A DNA stretch of 64,000 nt, taken from positions 1 to 64,000 of the forward strand of contig DXFW01000019.1 in NCBI GenBank assembly GCA_019114225.1. Direction: 5' to 3'. The translations under genes were made by a program, and so were the position numbers. Below the pieces are notes generated by a model. It had not been told where the DNA came from. It did not search any database and saw only the letters and a program-made list of their open reading frames with translations. The DNA is from Candidatus Allofournierella pullicola. GTDB lineage: Bacteria > Bacillota > Clostridia > Oscillospirales > Ruminococcaceae. Below, one piece after another: positions 24,201-39,200 of the stretch (positions are counted from its first letter, which is position 1; each line of letters starts with the position of its first letter).

Positions 24201-27200
24201 CAGTTTTTCCAGCGCTTCTTCAAAGGCTTCCTCTGTGCCGAGGGCGGGGGTGAGGGTCTTTTCCAGCGCCGCGGTGATGTCCTTCAGAAGCTGTTCGGCC
24301 TTGCCGGTGGCGTCGGCTTCGTCCAGCGCCCGCTCCAGCAGCAGGGCGGCGATCGCCTCGGGAGTCTGGGCGTTCAGCTCCACGCCCACGATGGTGTCGT
24401 CACCTTCCATGGCGTCGATCACGTCGCCGGTGAGCATGGTGCCGTCCTCGCCGCGGCCGGTAAACTGTTCGGCGTCCTTTTCGCCCTCCACAATGCCGTC
24501 GATCCAGATGTCGCCGGCCTTGGGGATCTGCACGGTCAGCGTTTCGGGGATGTCCAGCTGCAGGCAGCTGTCGGCCTCGCCCACGCTCTTTTCGCCGCTC
24601 ACCGAGAGGGTGGCGTTGGAACCGTTGGCGCCTTCGCCGAAGGAGATGACGGCGTCCTTGCCGTCCGGCAGCAGGCGGCCCACCACGCCTTTGGCGTAGA
24701 TGGTCACGTTGGTATTTTTGCCGTCGCCGCTCACGCCCGTGATACGCTCAAAGCGGAAGTCGTCGCCCGTTTGGGCGGTGAGGGTGCTGTCGTCCACCGT
24801 GGCGGTGGGGATGGTGGCGCTGCCGCCGGCGGTGACGTCCATTTCGGAACCGCCGGTCAGCTCCAGGCCGCCGCCGGTGTAGTCTTCGCCCGCGTCGATG
24901 TCCACGGTGCTGCCGTCGGCGGTGACGTCGCCGGTCTCCACCGAGCCCTCGGCGTCGAAGTCCACAGTGCTGCCGCCGTCGGCGGTGATGTCGCCGGTCT
25001 CCACCGAACCCTCGGCGTCGAAGTCCACAGTGCTGCCGCCGTCGGCGGTGATGTCGCCCATGGAAATGCTGCCGCCGGCGTCCAGGTCGGCGGTGCCGCC
25101 GTTCACCACGTCCAGGGTCTCGCCGGTGATGTTGCCTTCGGTGTCCACATGGAACTCGGCTCCGTCCACCACGGTGGGCTTCAGGGTCACGTCCTCACTG
25201 GAGCTAATAAAGGTATCCACCACGATCTCGTCCACCGGCTGCTGGCCCTCGGTGTAGCTCTGGATCACCAGCGCGCCGCCGTTCATGTCGATCTCCAGCG
25301 CGTCCAGCTCGGTGCCGATGGTGCCGGCAGCGCTCTTGGGCACCAGGATGATCACATTGCCGCCGTTGGTGCGGATGTCGGTGTCGTCCTCGTGCTTGGT
25401 CGCAGTGTCGCCGTCCACCAGGGAGCCCTTTTCGTTGCTCAGCTGGATGGTGACGCTCTTTTTGTTTGCGGGGTCGGCGCCGTCCAGGTCTTCGCCGGCG
25501 CTCACATAGCCGAACAGATACTCCACCTCGGCGTTGGGCTCCAGTTTCAGGGTGCGGCTGTTTTCACCCAGCAGGGTGACGCTGCCGTCGGAACCCACCA
25601 AAATTTCCTTCTGGTCCAGCTCGTAGTAGAGGATGGTCTGGCCATAGGTGGCGCTGGTTTCGCTGGTGTCCGCCGCCTGGGAGATGGTGAGGTAGACGGT
25701 GCCGCCCACACTCACGGTGCCCGTCAGCTGGTGGTCGTGGATGGCCCCGCCGTACTCGTAGGGCTTGCTGTCGGTCTGGGGCGTAAATTCGGCGTTGAAC
25801 CAGTAATTTTCGCCGTCTTCGGAATAGTAGTAGTTGCCCGCCAGGTCTTTGGCGATCTGGTCGGTGAGGCGTTCGAGATACACTTCCTCGCCGGCCTTGA
25901 TGGTGAATGTGGCGTCGTTGGCCTTGGGCATTTCCTCATAGAGGATCGCCATGCTTTCTTCGGGGGTGAGCACCACCAGCTGGCCGTTCTCGTCGATGGT
26001 GGAGAGCTGATCGCCGTTGAGGGTGTAGGCGGTGGTCTTGCCGTTCACGGTGTAGACCCGCTTGCCTTCCTCGTTGAGGGTGTACTCCCGCAGGGTGCCC
26101 AGGTCGCCCAAATCGGTGGCCACGATCTTGTCAGAGGTGTAGGTGACGCCGTCGAACTTGGCGCTGAAGGTCACCTGACCGTCCGCGTTCAGCACCAGAG
26201 TCAGCACCAGGCCGCTCTTGGTGAGGTAGAGGGTGTCGGTGACGCGGTAGCCGCTGCCATTCACCCGGTTGTTTTGAGGCAGGGCGATCTCCTTGACGGG
26301 GATGTCCGCCAGGGGGCCGGTGATGAGCACGGTGGGCTCCTCGTCGTCGCCCACGGGGCTGCCGGGCCGCAGGATGAGCAGGCCGCCGGAGACGTCCTCC
26401 GCGGTGCTGTAGCTGCCCTTTTCCATCTGGTTCAGATACACCGTGTCGCCTGTGGCGTTTTTGAACACCGCGCCGTCTTTGGTCTTCAGCAGGGTGTTGC
26501 CGGTGGCCTCCTTGTTTTCCACCAGCTCCGCCTCAAGGCCGCCGGTTTCGGTGCCGTAGGCCTCGAACATGGCGGTCGGGTCCATCAGCAGGTAGGCTTT
26601 GCCGTCCCAGACCACATACAGGCCCGCTGTGTTTGCCACCAGCGTTCCGCTGGCGTCCAGGGTGCCGATCTGGTAGTTGACGCCGGTCTCTTTCCTGCCG
26701 GGTGCAACGTCGATGTAGGCCTGGGCGCCGTCCAGGAGATACCTGGTGGTCTCATCGGTGGGGTTGCCGTTTTCATCGTAGTCATAGCGGTTCAGCACCG
26801 CGTAGCTGGTGCTCTCCAGCACCTTGACGGGGTCGGCCAGCGCGGTGTCGTTGGTGGTGGTCACCGCATCGTCGCCCTCGCCGGTGGTGGTCGTGGTGCG
26901 CAGATACCAGCCCGCCTCGGTGTTGTCGGTGGCGGCCTTGTAGACGATGGTGTACTTCTTGCCGTCGCTGCCGGTCTGGTCCTCATACTCGGTCTCGCCG
27001 GTGGCGGCGTTGTTCGGGGTAAGGGTGATGGTGACGTCCTTGTTGTCCACCTTGAAGGTGAAGGTCACCTTGCCGGTGTCGTGCTGGTAGTTTTCGTCTT
27101 CCGGCAGCACCGTTTCGGGGGCGCTCATGCTCTGGCTCACCAGGGTGTAAACGGTGACGCCGTTCTGGTCGGCGGCCTCCAGGTAGAGCCCGCTGCCGGG

Positions 27201-30200
27201 GTGACTGTCCACCACGTAATAGTGCTTGCCGTTCACCGTCCGGGCCGTGGCCTCGCTCAGGTAGGACCAGATCTCCTGGCCGTCCACCGTGACGCGGCTG
27301 CCGGCGGCGTTCTGCATGTAGTACACCTGGCTGATGAGGCGGTATTCGGCCTCGGGGGTGAGCTTGCCGGTGTATTCGTCCTTGGTCACGTCGTAATGCT
27401 CGTACAGCGTGCCGTCAGGTTTCTCGTAGACCTCTTCGCCAAAGCCGGTGTACTTCACGCCGCTGGTGTAGTACTCGGTGGAGAGGCTGGAGGTCACCGG
27501 CTGCATCTTCACGTAGGTGAAGCGCAGCGAGTAGCTGTACATGGTGTAGGTGCGGGTCTGATACTTCTGGGTGGTGGGCTTATCCTTGTTGTCGTTGCGC
27601 CGCGTCCAGGCAAATTCAGCGAAGTTGAACACGTCCCTGCCGTTCTTCTTGCCGTTGGCGGTGTAGGTGATGCCGTCCACCTCCACGCTGCTCTCCACCG
27701 TCCACTCCACGTCGGGCATCCAGTAGACGCCGCTGAGCGCCTGATAGAGACCCGCCGCGTCGCCGCTGAGGTTCTGGCCGGGGGCCACGGTGTAGCCAAG
27801 GCCCGAGATGTACACAAGGCCCACGGCGGCGCCGCCGATGGTCATGGTGTTGTCGTAGTTCCAGACCACCTCGTAGCCGGTGCCCAGGAAGTTCGGCACG
27901 GTGAAGGGGTCGGTGGACGCGCCGTCCCGGACCTTGCCCACATGGGTGGCTCCGCGCCACTCATGGGTGGTCCTCGCCTCCTCATCAAACTTCGCTTCAT
28001 AATAGGTCACGCCGTCGCTGAGGGTGTTGGTCACCGGTCTGCCATCGGAGATGTTGAGGTGCTCCCTGTTGAAGGTGTCCTTGTTCTCCTGCTCCACATC
28101 CTGTGTCTCGGTGCTGCCGCCGGTGAAGGCGTAGAACCGCAGGCTGTCGCTCCCCTTGTCGTGGAGCAGGAAGTAGTAGTAAGTCTTGTCGGAGGCGCCG
28201 GCAATGGCGTCCATGGTGGGCTGCAGGCCGCTGAGGTAGTAGTAGTCGATGTCGGCGGTGCTCAGCGCCAGGATCAGCCGCACGTCCATCTCCTGCAGGG
28301 TGTCCCCGTCGGTGAGGGTGGTATCGCCGTCCTTGTAGGTGGAGGCGGTGACCAGGCGGATGCGGGCCTCCCCGCCGCCGGTGAGCAGCCCCTTGGAGGT
28401 GAACCAGCTGGCGCTGACAGCCTCCAGCAGCACCTCGTAGGAGGCGTCCGCCTCCACGGTGAGGTCGCCGGTGGAAAGGTCGATGGAGATGCCCTCGCTG
28501 AGCCTGATCTCCACCACGTTGCCGCTGGTGTCTTTTACAAATTCGAAGTCGCCCACCGCCGTCTCGGCGCCGCCCTCTTCGATGCGGGAGACATTGCCCC
28601 AGGCGTCCATGTAGAGCAGGGTGCCGTTGGGCAGCAGGTAGCGGTAGAGCCGCTCGGCCGCGTCGTAGCCCTGGAGGTAGTAGTCCAGCACATCCTTGCC
28701 GGTGAGGGTGTAGGCTTTGGCCAGCTCCACGGTGGCGCTGGTGATGTAGCTCAGGGTGCCGGGCACAGGGATGGTGACGGTGGTGGTGCCGGCGATCATG
28801 GTGGCCTGCACGCCTTCCTGGAGGTCCATCTCCACGTTGCCGTTCAGGGAGACCACCCGCTCGATGTAGACCGGGTCGTCGTGGCGCTCCAGCTCCTTGT
28901 TGTCTTGATCCACGATGATGAGGGTCACCGGCACGATGTTCACGAACACGTCGCCGCTGGCCTCGATGTTCACCACGCCGTTCGAGCCGGAGAACACATA
29001 GGCGTTGAAGGCCTGGCTCGCCGTGCCCACACTGGCCGCGCCCTTGACCAGCAGGTCATGGGCCCACACCGGCGACACGGTGGTGCCGGAGGAGATGTTG
29101 GTGACGCTGTCCACGCCGGTGAGGGCGCCGCCCTCTTCGCCGGTCCAGACGAACTCCACATGGCCGTCGGTGTTGGACACAAAGCCGCTGACCTGCACGC
29201 CGCCGGTGCCGCTGAACTCGGTGCGCACTTCGGGCTTGTCGTAGGCCACATTGTTGATGGTGTGGCTGATGCCGAACACGGAGGGCTGGATGAAGCCGCT
29301 GTTGGAAACGTAGATGCCGTTCAGCTGCACGTCAAAGCCCGAGCTGTTGGTGATGATGACCCGGGGCAACACCGCCTGGTTGTAGACGATGACGCTGCCG
29401 GAGGCGTTTTTGCCGTCGTGGGTGAAGTCCGCCACGCCGGGCAGGTTGTTGCTGATGTCCCGCAGGATCACGGTGTTGCCCGCGGTGGTGTAGAAGCTGT
29501 CCGGCTCCTTGACGCCCACTTCGCGCACTGTCAGCTGGCCCTTGTGCTCGGAGATGTCGATGTAGACGCCGCCCGCCGCGTCGCCCAGATAGAGGGCGGT
29601 GCCGCCGTTCACCGCGACGGTGCCGCCGCTCTCGAAGGGGTGGCTGGTGCTGGTCTCCTTGATGATGAAGCCGCCTTTGCGGGCGTCCCGCCGGATGCGG
29701 CCACCGTCGAAGCCGTAGCGGGTGACCGCCACGGTGGCGCCCCGCAGGATGACGCCGCTGCCCAGCACGGTGTTGGAGTGGGCGGTGGTGGAGCCGCCGG
29801 CCCTGGCCAGGGCCTCGCCCGCCGCGTTCAGCTGGATGGTGGCGCGCACGTCGATGTTGGCGTCCCGGTAGGCGGGCTGGGTGGAGGCGTAGATGTGCAG
29901 GCTGTCGTGGCCGGTGATGTCGGCCCCGGCGATGTTCACGTCCGCCGTCAGGGTAGTCTTGGGGTTGCTGATGGCGTTCACCGCCGCGCCCAGGGCCGAG
30001 CCCTTGGCGTAGGTGTAGGTGTAGATATCCACTTCGCCGTTGCGGGCGATGATCTCCACGTCCCGCCCTTCGATGATTGCGGGCTCGCCGGCGGTGCCGG
30101 CGATGACCACGTCGGCGTTTAGGCTGGTGTTCACGTTGGCGGTGGAGTTGGGGGCCACCCCCAGGCCGGAGGCGTCCGCGCTGACGTTGGTCTCCACGCC

Positions 30201-33200
30201 CGCCTGGGAGGCGTCGGCGTAGATGTTCACCGCGCTGAAGCGGGCCCGGATGAGGGCGTTTTTGCCGATCTGGACCTTCACGTCGCTGTCGATGTTCACC
30301 AGGGCGGTGGCGGTGCCCAGGGCGACCACGCCGCCGGAGGACACCTCGGAGCGGGTGAGGATTCTGTCCCGCGAGCCGCCCACGGCGTTGACGATCAGAT
30401 CGCCGTAGTTGGCCAGCAGGGCGCTGTTCTCGCCGATGAGGATGGACACCGCCCGGTTCAGGGTGTTCTTGGACCACAGGGTGGTGCCGCTAAAGAACCC
30501 GCCGCCGTCGGCGTAGGTGGCGGCGTTCAGCTGGGCCGCGGAGACGGCCTCCACATTGAGGGCCTCGCTGGAGTCCAGGGTGCCGTTCACGGTGATGGTG
30601 TTGGCGGTGTCGGCGGTGTTCTCGCCGTAGGTGACGCTGGCGTTCACGCCGATGCCGATGGTGGTGCCCCGGGCTTCGCTGTGGCCCTTGGGGGCGTCCT
30701 CGCTGAGCACGCTCACGCTGCCGGTGGTGGAGCGCACCACAGCGTCCTCCAGCACGTCCACGCCGGTGTCGTACCAGGCGTTGGTGGGCAGCACGCTCAC
30801 GGTCAGGCTGCCGGCGGCCACGTTCAGGCCCTTTTCGATGTTGGCCCGGGCGTCGCCGGTGTTGTAGGCCCGCAGGGTCACATCCCGGGCGGCCTCGATG
30901 AAGCTGCGTTTCACGGTGACGCGCACGGTCTGGGGCGCTGCGTCGGAGCCGCCCACCTTCGCGGTGGCGGTGTTCACGCCGGCGGTCACCAGGCCGCCGC
31001 CGCCCTCGCTGGCGGCCACAGCCTCGGACACGGTGTTGCCCACCGCCTCGGCGGTGAAGGCGCCGGAGGATTTGACGGTAATGCCTTCCACCAGCACATC
31101 CACCTTGTCGTGGGTGGAGGAGGAGGCGTTCAGGCTGCCCAGCAGCACCAGCCCCACGCTGACGCCGGACTTGGCGGTGGCCTCGGCCTCGGTGAGGCTC
31201 TTGGCCCGCACGCTGACGCTGCCCGCGTTCAGGGTGCCCGCGCCGGTGAGGGAGGCGGTGTTGACGGTGGCGCTCTGGGCGGACACGTCGTTGACGCCCG
31301 CGCCCACCAGGCTCACGTCCGCGCCGCCGGAGCCGCCCGCCTGGGCGGTGGCGATACCGTAGCCGCCGGAGCGCACGATCTCGGAGTTCACGTTCAGCTG
31401 CCCGCCGATGACGGCCTCGCCGTCAAACTGCGCGTCGGCGGTCTGGCCGCCCTTCAGCACCGCGTCCACCACGGTGACGGCAATGCTCACGCCGGAAACG
31501 TTCACCTTGCGGGTGCGGCCCAGGGCCTCGGCCAGCAGGTAGCCGGTGTTCGCGATGTTCACGGAATTGGTCACGCTGGCGCTGCCGGTCACCTTCAGGG
31601 AGGCGTCGGCAGTGGCGCTGGTCTCAGCGTCGGCGCGGTTGGCGTCGGTGTTGACCAGATTGACCCCCACGCCGCCGGCGGGGCCGGTGGCGGAATGGGA
31701 CTCGGCGTAGTAGGTGTTGGCGATGTCCACACTGCCGGCGGTCAGGGCGCCGGCCTGGGCCAGGGCCTTGAAGGTGCCGCTGGCCAGGGCGTCGGTGAGC
31801 ACCAGGCTGGCGTTCACCAGAGTCACCTCCACGGCGGCGTCGTCGATGTTCGCCATGGCCCAGCTGCGGGCCGCGTTGCGCAGCGCCAGCTGCCCGGTGG
31901 TGACGATGCTGCCGGTGGTGCGGATGTGGGCGGTGGACAGGCCGTTCATCTCGGCGCTGGCCCGGGAGGCCTTGCCGCCGATGATGGACACGCTCACGCC
32001 GGAGTCGGAGCCGTTGCTGCCCACGATGGCCTTTGCGCCGGTGTCGGCGCTGTCGTTCAGGCTGGCCCGGATGCTGATGCCGCCCAGGGCGGTGACGTTC
32101 ACCGCGCTGGCGCTGCCGCCCTCCGGCTGGCCGATGTAGGCCTGCTGGCGGGCGCTGACGATGGCGTCCACCACGTTCACGGCCAGTTCCGCGCCCTGCA
32201 CGTTCACCTTGGTGCCGGCAATGCGGGCATCGGCGGTGGCGGTGCCGTTCAGGGTGATGGTCACGCTGTTGGTGGTAACGCTGCCGTTGCCGGTGATGGC
32301 CGCTTCGGCCAGGGCGCCCGCGTTGGCATAGGCCACGTTGGTGCCCGCGTCCAGCAGGCCCACGCCCTGGTTGGGCTGGCGGGACACCGCCTCGGCCCGG
32401 GCGTTGTAGGTGTTGGTGACAGTGACGGAGGCGGCGGAGACGGGCCGGTCTTCCGCCATGTTGATGTAGGCGGCGAAGGTGCCGTCCGCCCGGGCGATGA
32501 TCACGTTCACGCCCAGAGAGAGCAGCTCCACGCTGGTGCCCGGGTCCGCCGCGCTGGCGCTGGCCAGGCTGTTTGCGGTGGCGGTGACCGAAAGGGCCGC
32601 GCCGGCGGTGACCTTCACGGAGTCCATGAAAGCCTTGTTGACGCTGCGGTTCAGCGCCACTGCCGTGTTGCTGCGGGCGGAGGCGAGGCTCACGCTCACG
32701 CCGCTGCCCTTGATGTTGTTGGCCAGCAGGGCGCTGACGCCCTGGCCGTCGGCGGCGTTCAGCCGCGCGTTCACGGTGATGGCCGCGTTTTCCACTTCCA
32801 CGCCCTGAATGTAGGCCAGGTTTTCGGCGTCCAGCAGGGCCACCAGCACGTTGGCGGCGATCTTGACGGCGGTGAGGCTGGCCACAGGGGTCACGCTGTA
32901 GACGCGGGAGGTGGCGACGCCCTGGCCGGTGACGGAGAGCGCGCCCGCGGAAAGCAGGCCCGCACCGGTGACGGCGGCTGTGCCGCGGCTGTCGGCGTTG
33001 GCCACGCCCACGTTCACCTGCAGCGCCGCGCCGCTCAGATCCGCGCCGCCGGCGCTGGGAGCCAGAGCCGCCACGGCGCTGGCGGTGTAGTCGGTGGCAA
33101 CGGATACGCTGTCCGCCGTCACGCTGCTGCCCGCCGGGATGTCCAGAATGGCAACGAATTCGCTCTGGGAATAGGCTGTGTTCACGATGACCGCGGCGGT

Positions 33201-36200
33201 GATGGCCCCGGCGCTCTGGTTGAAGCTCTGGGCCAGCACGTTGGCGGTGCCGCCGGCGAACACGTCCGCCTTGCCGGAAAGGGCCAGGCTGAAGGGCGCG
33301 ACCACGGCCTGGGTGAGGGCCCGGCCATAGGCCGCGGCCACGTTGACCACGGCGGAGACGGCCCCGCCGCTGCCGGTGATGAGGCCGGCAAAGACGGCCG
33401 CGTTCTCCTCGCTGGCGTCCACATCCTCGGCGGGGGCTGCCACGATGTTGCCGCCGGGCAATTTGTCAAGGTCCACATACTTCATGTGGTCCAGGCCTTC
33501 GTTCAGCCCGCTGCGGGCAGACAGGCTGCCGGCGGTGATGTTGCCGCCGTCCACATTCGCCTGCTGCTCGGCCCGCAGCAGCGCCACGGCGGCAGAGCCC
33601 AGCACGCTGATGGCGCCGGCATTCACGCCCCAGACCTGGGCGTTGGCGGTGGCCTGGCCGTAGGAGCCCAGGTTCAGCGCGCCGGAGACGTTCAGCCGGT
33701 GGCTGCCCGCCTCTTTGCCGCCCAGGATGCGGGCGATGTTCTTGGTGTTGTTGTCCGCCACGGCGGCGTTGAGCCCTGCGCTCACCGCGCCCGCCCCGGC
33801 GGCAAGAGCCAGCGCCTCGGCGCTGGAGGTGTTCCGGTCGCTCTCGCGCCCGGTATAGAGGTTCAGGTTCGCGGCGTTCATCTCCACGCCGCTCACGTCC
33901 ACCTGGGCGATGTTCTCGGCCTGCAGCAGCACGGTGCTGACCACCATGCCCACCGCCACCGCGCCGCCGGTGAGGCTGGCCACATAGGCCCGGCCGCTGG
34001 CGTGGAGCGCACTGCCGATATCCACATTGCCGGCGTTCACGTTGACCCGGTCAAGGCCCGCGAACAGGTTTGCGGTGTTGAACACCAGCAGCACCTGCGC
34101 GGTGACGCCCACCGCGCCGCCGGTGACATTGGCGGCGTAGCTTTCGGCGGTGGTGCTCACGTCGTTTCGAATGGTAATGCTGCCCGCGTTCACGGTGCCG
34201 GGAGCCGCGAACTGGTCAGCGTCCGGGGCCGCGCCGATGTAGGTGTGGACGGTGGGAGCCGTCTTGGCCAGAGCCACCGCCGCGCCCACGGCCACTGCGC
34301 CGCCGGCCACGCCGAGGGTGAAGGCCTTCGCGCCGCTGTTCACCAGCGCGTTCAGGGTGATGTCCGGCGTGCGGACGCCGCCGATGGACACGCCCTGGGC
34401 GATGAAGGTCTCCACCAGGCTCTTGTTGATGGCCACTGCCGCGCCCGCGTTCACCGCGCCCATGCCGGCGGCGATACCCGCCGCGGCGCTGACTGCAGTG
34501 TTGTTCACCTGGGTCTCGACCCGGATGTCGGCCACGTCCCGCAGGGAACCAGTGCCCTCCACGGAGGCCCGGGTATTGCCGTCAAAGACGGTGGCGGCCG
34601 CGCTGGCGGAAACGCCAGCCATGCCTCCGCCCAGGCCCAGGGTGGCGGCCACAATGTGCTGATAGTCGCTGACGGCGCGGATGGTGAGGGCATTCGCCTC
34701 TTCCACGCTGCCCAGCAGGCGGGCGCTGACGGTGCTGCCCAGGTGCACCACGGCCAGGGCCACGCCCACGCCGGCGGTGCCCGACACCCCGCCGCTCACC
34801 GAGAGGGCGTGGATGGTCAGGTCTTGCACGTCAAAGCCGTTGTCCTGCTTGTTCAAATAGTCGTTGCTGGCCTCGTCCTGCCCGGAGAGGTCACTGCCGA
34901 TCAGCAGCGGGCTTTCGGCAACGGCTTCGATGGTGACGCCGCCCTTGGCGGAGAGGACGGAGCCCTCCCCTGCCCAGGCTTCCACGGTGCCGTTGAGGAT
35001 GGCCACGGCCATGCCCACACCCACGCCCACGGCGCCGGAAGCCCCGAAGGCCACGGTGCCGAGGCTGGCGTTCAGCTGGTCGGTGGCGCGGACGGTGATG
35101 TCGTCCGCGCTGGTCACGGTGGTATTCGCGCCGATGAAGGCACGGGTGAAGGCGGCGCTGGCCACGTTCTTGAAGCCTTCGTAGATCTTGTAGGCTTCGT
35201 CCGCGTCGGAACTGCCCTCGCCCACCGGGTCGACGGTGAGGTCTGCGCCGGGCTCGCCGGCGGTCACGGTGCCGTCCTGGTCCTGGGTCACCGTGTAATC
35301 CTTGTTGAAATCTTCGCTCACATACTGGTCCGCGCCGTCGTACTCATCGTCCACCGGCACGTCGCTGTAGCTGTTGCCGCTGCCCGCAAGAGCCTCGCTC
35401 AGCCAGGCCGCGTCGTGCTCGTCGTAGACGCCTTTCGCCCCGGCGGGGGTCTTGGCCTTCATGCCGGCCAGCAGGTCGGCGGGGTGGAAGTGCTCGGCCA
35501 GAGCCTTGGCGGAATCGTCGTCCAGCTTGCCGCCCACCACCAGCGCCATGATGACCGCGCCGATCCCTGCGGTGGCGCCGCCGCCCACGCTGCCCGCGTA
35601 GGTGCGGATATCCCGCTTGCTGAGGGCGTTCACCAGCACGTCGCCGGCGGAGGTCTGCACCGCATAGTTCGCGCCGATCCCGGCGGCCACGGTGTTGTCG
35701 GCCAGGGTGATGATGGCGGTGACGCCCGCGCCTGCGGTGCCGCCAAAGGCCGCGGAGGCCGCCACGCCGATGAGCTGGTAGTCGTCCAGCGCGTCCAGGG
35801 TGATGGAGCTGGCCCGGATGAGAGGCTTTGTGCCGTCGGCATTGTCCTGCACGATGGCCAGCACGGTGTTTTCGCTGAGGATGACGTCCACAGTGCCGGA
35901 CACGCCCGCGGTGCCGCCGCCGGACACGCCCGCGCCGTCGGCGGTGATGAACTCTTTGGAATTCGCCAGGATGTTCAGCTTGCCCGGGGTGTTGACGCTG
36001 GCGCCCGCCAGCAGCACGGCCTCGGTGAGGCCCTTGAAGCTGGTGACCACCGCCGCGCCGGAAACGCCGGCGGTGGAGGCCCCGGCCACGCTGAGAGCCA
36101 CGTTGTAAAGGTCGATGAGGGTGTCGGCGGTGACCTTCACATCGCCGCCGCTGGTGATCTGCCCGCCCAGATGGGCCTGCACGGCGTTTTCAAACAGCAG

Positions 36201-39200
36201 GATGTTGCCTGCCCCACCCGCGGCCACAGTGCCGCCGGTGACGCCGAAGGTGGCGGCCAGCAGGAACATCTCGTCGGTGCTGTCGGCGTCCACGGTGATG
36301 GACTTTTCGGCGTGGATCTCGTTTTCGCCGCCGTCCAGAATGGCGGAGACCTGCTTTTCAAAGAGGATGGTGACCACCGTGCCGCCCAGGGACGCGGTGG
36401 CGCTGCCGGAGGCGGAAAGGGCTCCGCCGAAGTTCACCACAAAGGTGTCGTCCTTTGCTTCAACGAGTATCTCGCCTTCTCCGTGAGAGTCGTCGGACTG
36501 ACCGTCGCCGTCCACGTCCTTGTTCGCGGCGCTGTTCAATCCGGCGCTGACCCGGCTGTTGTTGCCCACATGGGCGTTCACGATGTTCTGCACCAGCAGG
36601 GTGTCGGCCACGCCCACCAGGTTCGCGGTGGAGGAGCCGGTCACCGAACCGGCCACCGCCGCCATGTAAATTTCTTCCGCGGAATAGGCATGGACCACCA
36701 CGCCCCGCCGCCGGTCCTGACGGTTGGCCGTCTGAATCCCCGCGGTGGAGCCATTGTCCAGCGCCCAGGCGGTGAGGTCGCAATGTTCGCCCGCCAGAGC
36801 CTGCACGACGTTTTTGAAGATGACGGTGGTGGCGCTGCCGCCCAGGGCCGCGGTGGTGCTGCCGGAACCGGCCACCGCGCCCGCGCCGCTGACCACCAGA
36901 TTGTCGGCGTCGGCCAGAATGCCAATGCTGTCCCAGGCTTCCGCCTTGGTGTTGTCGCCCAGGCGGGAGACCGCCTCGCTGGCGAACTCGTTGTGGACAT
37001 AGGCGCCCGCCAGGTCCAGGGTGGTGCTGCCGGTGGGGGCCAGAGCCGCGCCCGCGGCCAGCGAGCGGTTGTTCGCCTTGGATTCCACCAGCACCTTGCC
37101 CTTGCGGGCGAGGAGAGTGGCCTTCTGCGCCGTAACGGCGCTGTTCTCGCTGACGCCCGCGCCGGCGTGGGCCTTCTGATTGAACTGCTGCACCAGCACG
37201 GTGGCGCCCGCCGCGGCAGTGGAACTGCCGGAAGCGGAGAGGCTCACGAGAGCCGCCAGCAGGTCGCTTTCGTTGAAGGCGTGGAGCAGCACGTCGCCGG
37301 AAAGGGCTTCCAGGTGCGCGCCGCTGCCCGCCAGGGCCATGGTCTCGGAGGAGGTGGCAAACCAGGCCAGGGTGGCCGCCGCGTTCGCGGTGCCGGAGGG
37401 CGCGCCGGAGACGGAGGCCAAAATCTCCATCACCCGGTCCGCGCTGTCGGCGGTGAGGGCCACGCCGGCGGCCTTGACCACGGCATTGTCGCCCACCCGG
37501 GCGCCCGTCTCGTTGTGGATGTCGGTCCAGGCCACGGTGCCGCCCGCTGCCACGTTGGCGCTGCCGGCGGCAAGGCCCATGTTGGCGGCGATGAGGGCCA
37601 GCTCAAAGTCGTTGTCCGCGTCCACGGCAAAGCGGCCGGCGGCATTGACGGTCACGCCGTCGCCCACCGAGGCCAGCGCCGCGGTGCTGCTCTCCACCAG
37701 ATTGAACCCGCCGCCCAGGGTGAGCAGGGCGGAACCGGTGACCGCGTCGGCGGAGGTCACGTCCCATACGATATTTTTGGCGGTGGCGGCAACGGTCACA
37801 TCGCCTGCCGCGTTGATGGCGCGGCCCGCCTGGCCGCCGCCCACTTTGGCCTCGGCCTTGTCGTTCATCTGCGCCAGGGAAACCACGGCCCCCGCGCCCG
37901 CCTTGGCGGTGCCCAGGCTGGCGGAACCGGCGATGACCCGGCTTTCGGCGGAGGAATCCGCCCGCACGGTGAGGCTCTCGCCCTGGCCGTTCTTGCCCAG
38001 GGTGAGGGCGGCGTTGCCGCCGATGGAGGCCAGCACGCTGTTCTCGGTCAGCAGCTGGGCCACGGTGCCCGCCACGTTGGCGGCGCCCGCCGCGCCGTGG
38101 TGCAGGCTGCCGGAAATGGCCTCCACATAGTAGTTCACGGTGGCCAGATAGTTGATCATATCCAGCACGTCCAGCAGATCGTCGGTGCCGAGGGTGCATT
38201 CCACCTTGATCTGGCGGATGTGGTCCAGGTCGTCGGGCAGGGTGATGTGCATGAGGCCCTTGTCGGTCTCGCCCACGGTGGCGTCCTGGTTGGAAACGGT
38301 GAGCAGGTCGCTCCAGTCAAAGGGGAACTGATACATGCTCTCGTCCACCAGCGGCCGGTGGGCGGTGACGGTGAGGCTGTTTGCCTGGGCGGTGAGGTTA
38401 TCGCCCATCTGCGCGTGGATGTTGCTGAAGGAATGCAGCATGGCAAAGGCCGCGCCAACGCCCACCGTCTGCGCGCCGATGTTGGCGCCCAGGGCGCGGA
38501 TGGCCAGCTTGCTCAGATCTTTGGCGGCGACGCGCACGTCGCCCCCTGCGTTGATGGTCACGTTGCCGCCCACCAGAGCCAGGGTGTCGGCCTTGTCGGT
38601 GAGCACGGCCACCGCGCCGGCCACGCCCAGCTTGCCCAGCATGCCGGTGGCGATGGAGGCCGCCACGGCCTGGGCGCTCATGTAGCCGGGGTAGTTGCCG
38701 GTGAGGTTCTGGGTGGTGTCGGCGGTGACGGAAACGTCCTTTGCAGCGTTCAGGGTCACGCCGCTTGCCACGCTGGCCTCGGCGGTGTTCTCATTGAGAG
38801 TCACGGCCACGGCGGCCGCCACGGTGTTGGCCCCGGCGGGCGCGGTGGTCACGGTGGCGCCGGTGGCCCGGTTGCGGAAGTTGACCACGTTTTCGGCCTT
38901 GGCCTGCACGTCGCCCGTCTGAGAGGTGACATTGCCCAGAATGCGGGCCAGGGTGTGGTGCTCGGTGAAAGCCAGGGCAATGGCCGCCGCCACGTTGAGG
39001 CTGGAGGTCTGGGGCTGCACGCCCGCCACCTGCGCGCCGGAACCGGACACGGAAGCGTCCAGGCCGCTGGTTTTGGAGGTGGCCTTGGTCAGGTCCAGCC
39101 CGAAGGCCTTGAGCAGATTGGAGGAATAGGGCACCGCGTCCAGCTTGCCGCCGATGCTGCCGCTGACCTGGTTGGCCTTTTCCTGCAGCTTCACCGCGCC

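Noticed and set aside
21111-30122. 3003-codon rightward open frame opposite the giant gene
   Set aside because: Codon-aligned antisense shadow with low-complexity Gly/Val/His composition and no ribosome site; explained by absence of TTA/CTA/TCA in the sense gene.
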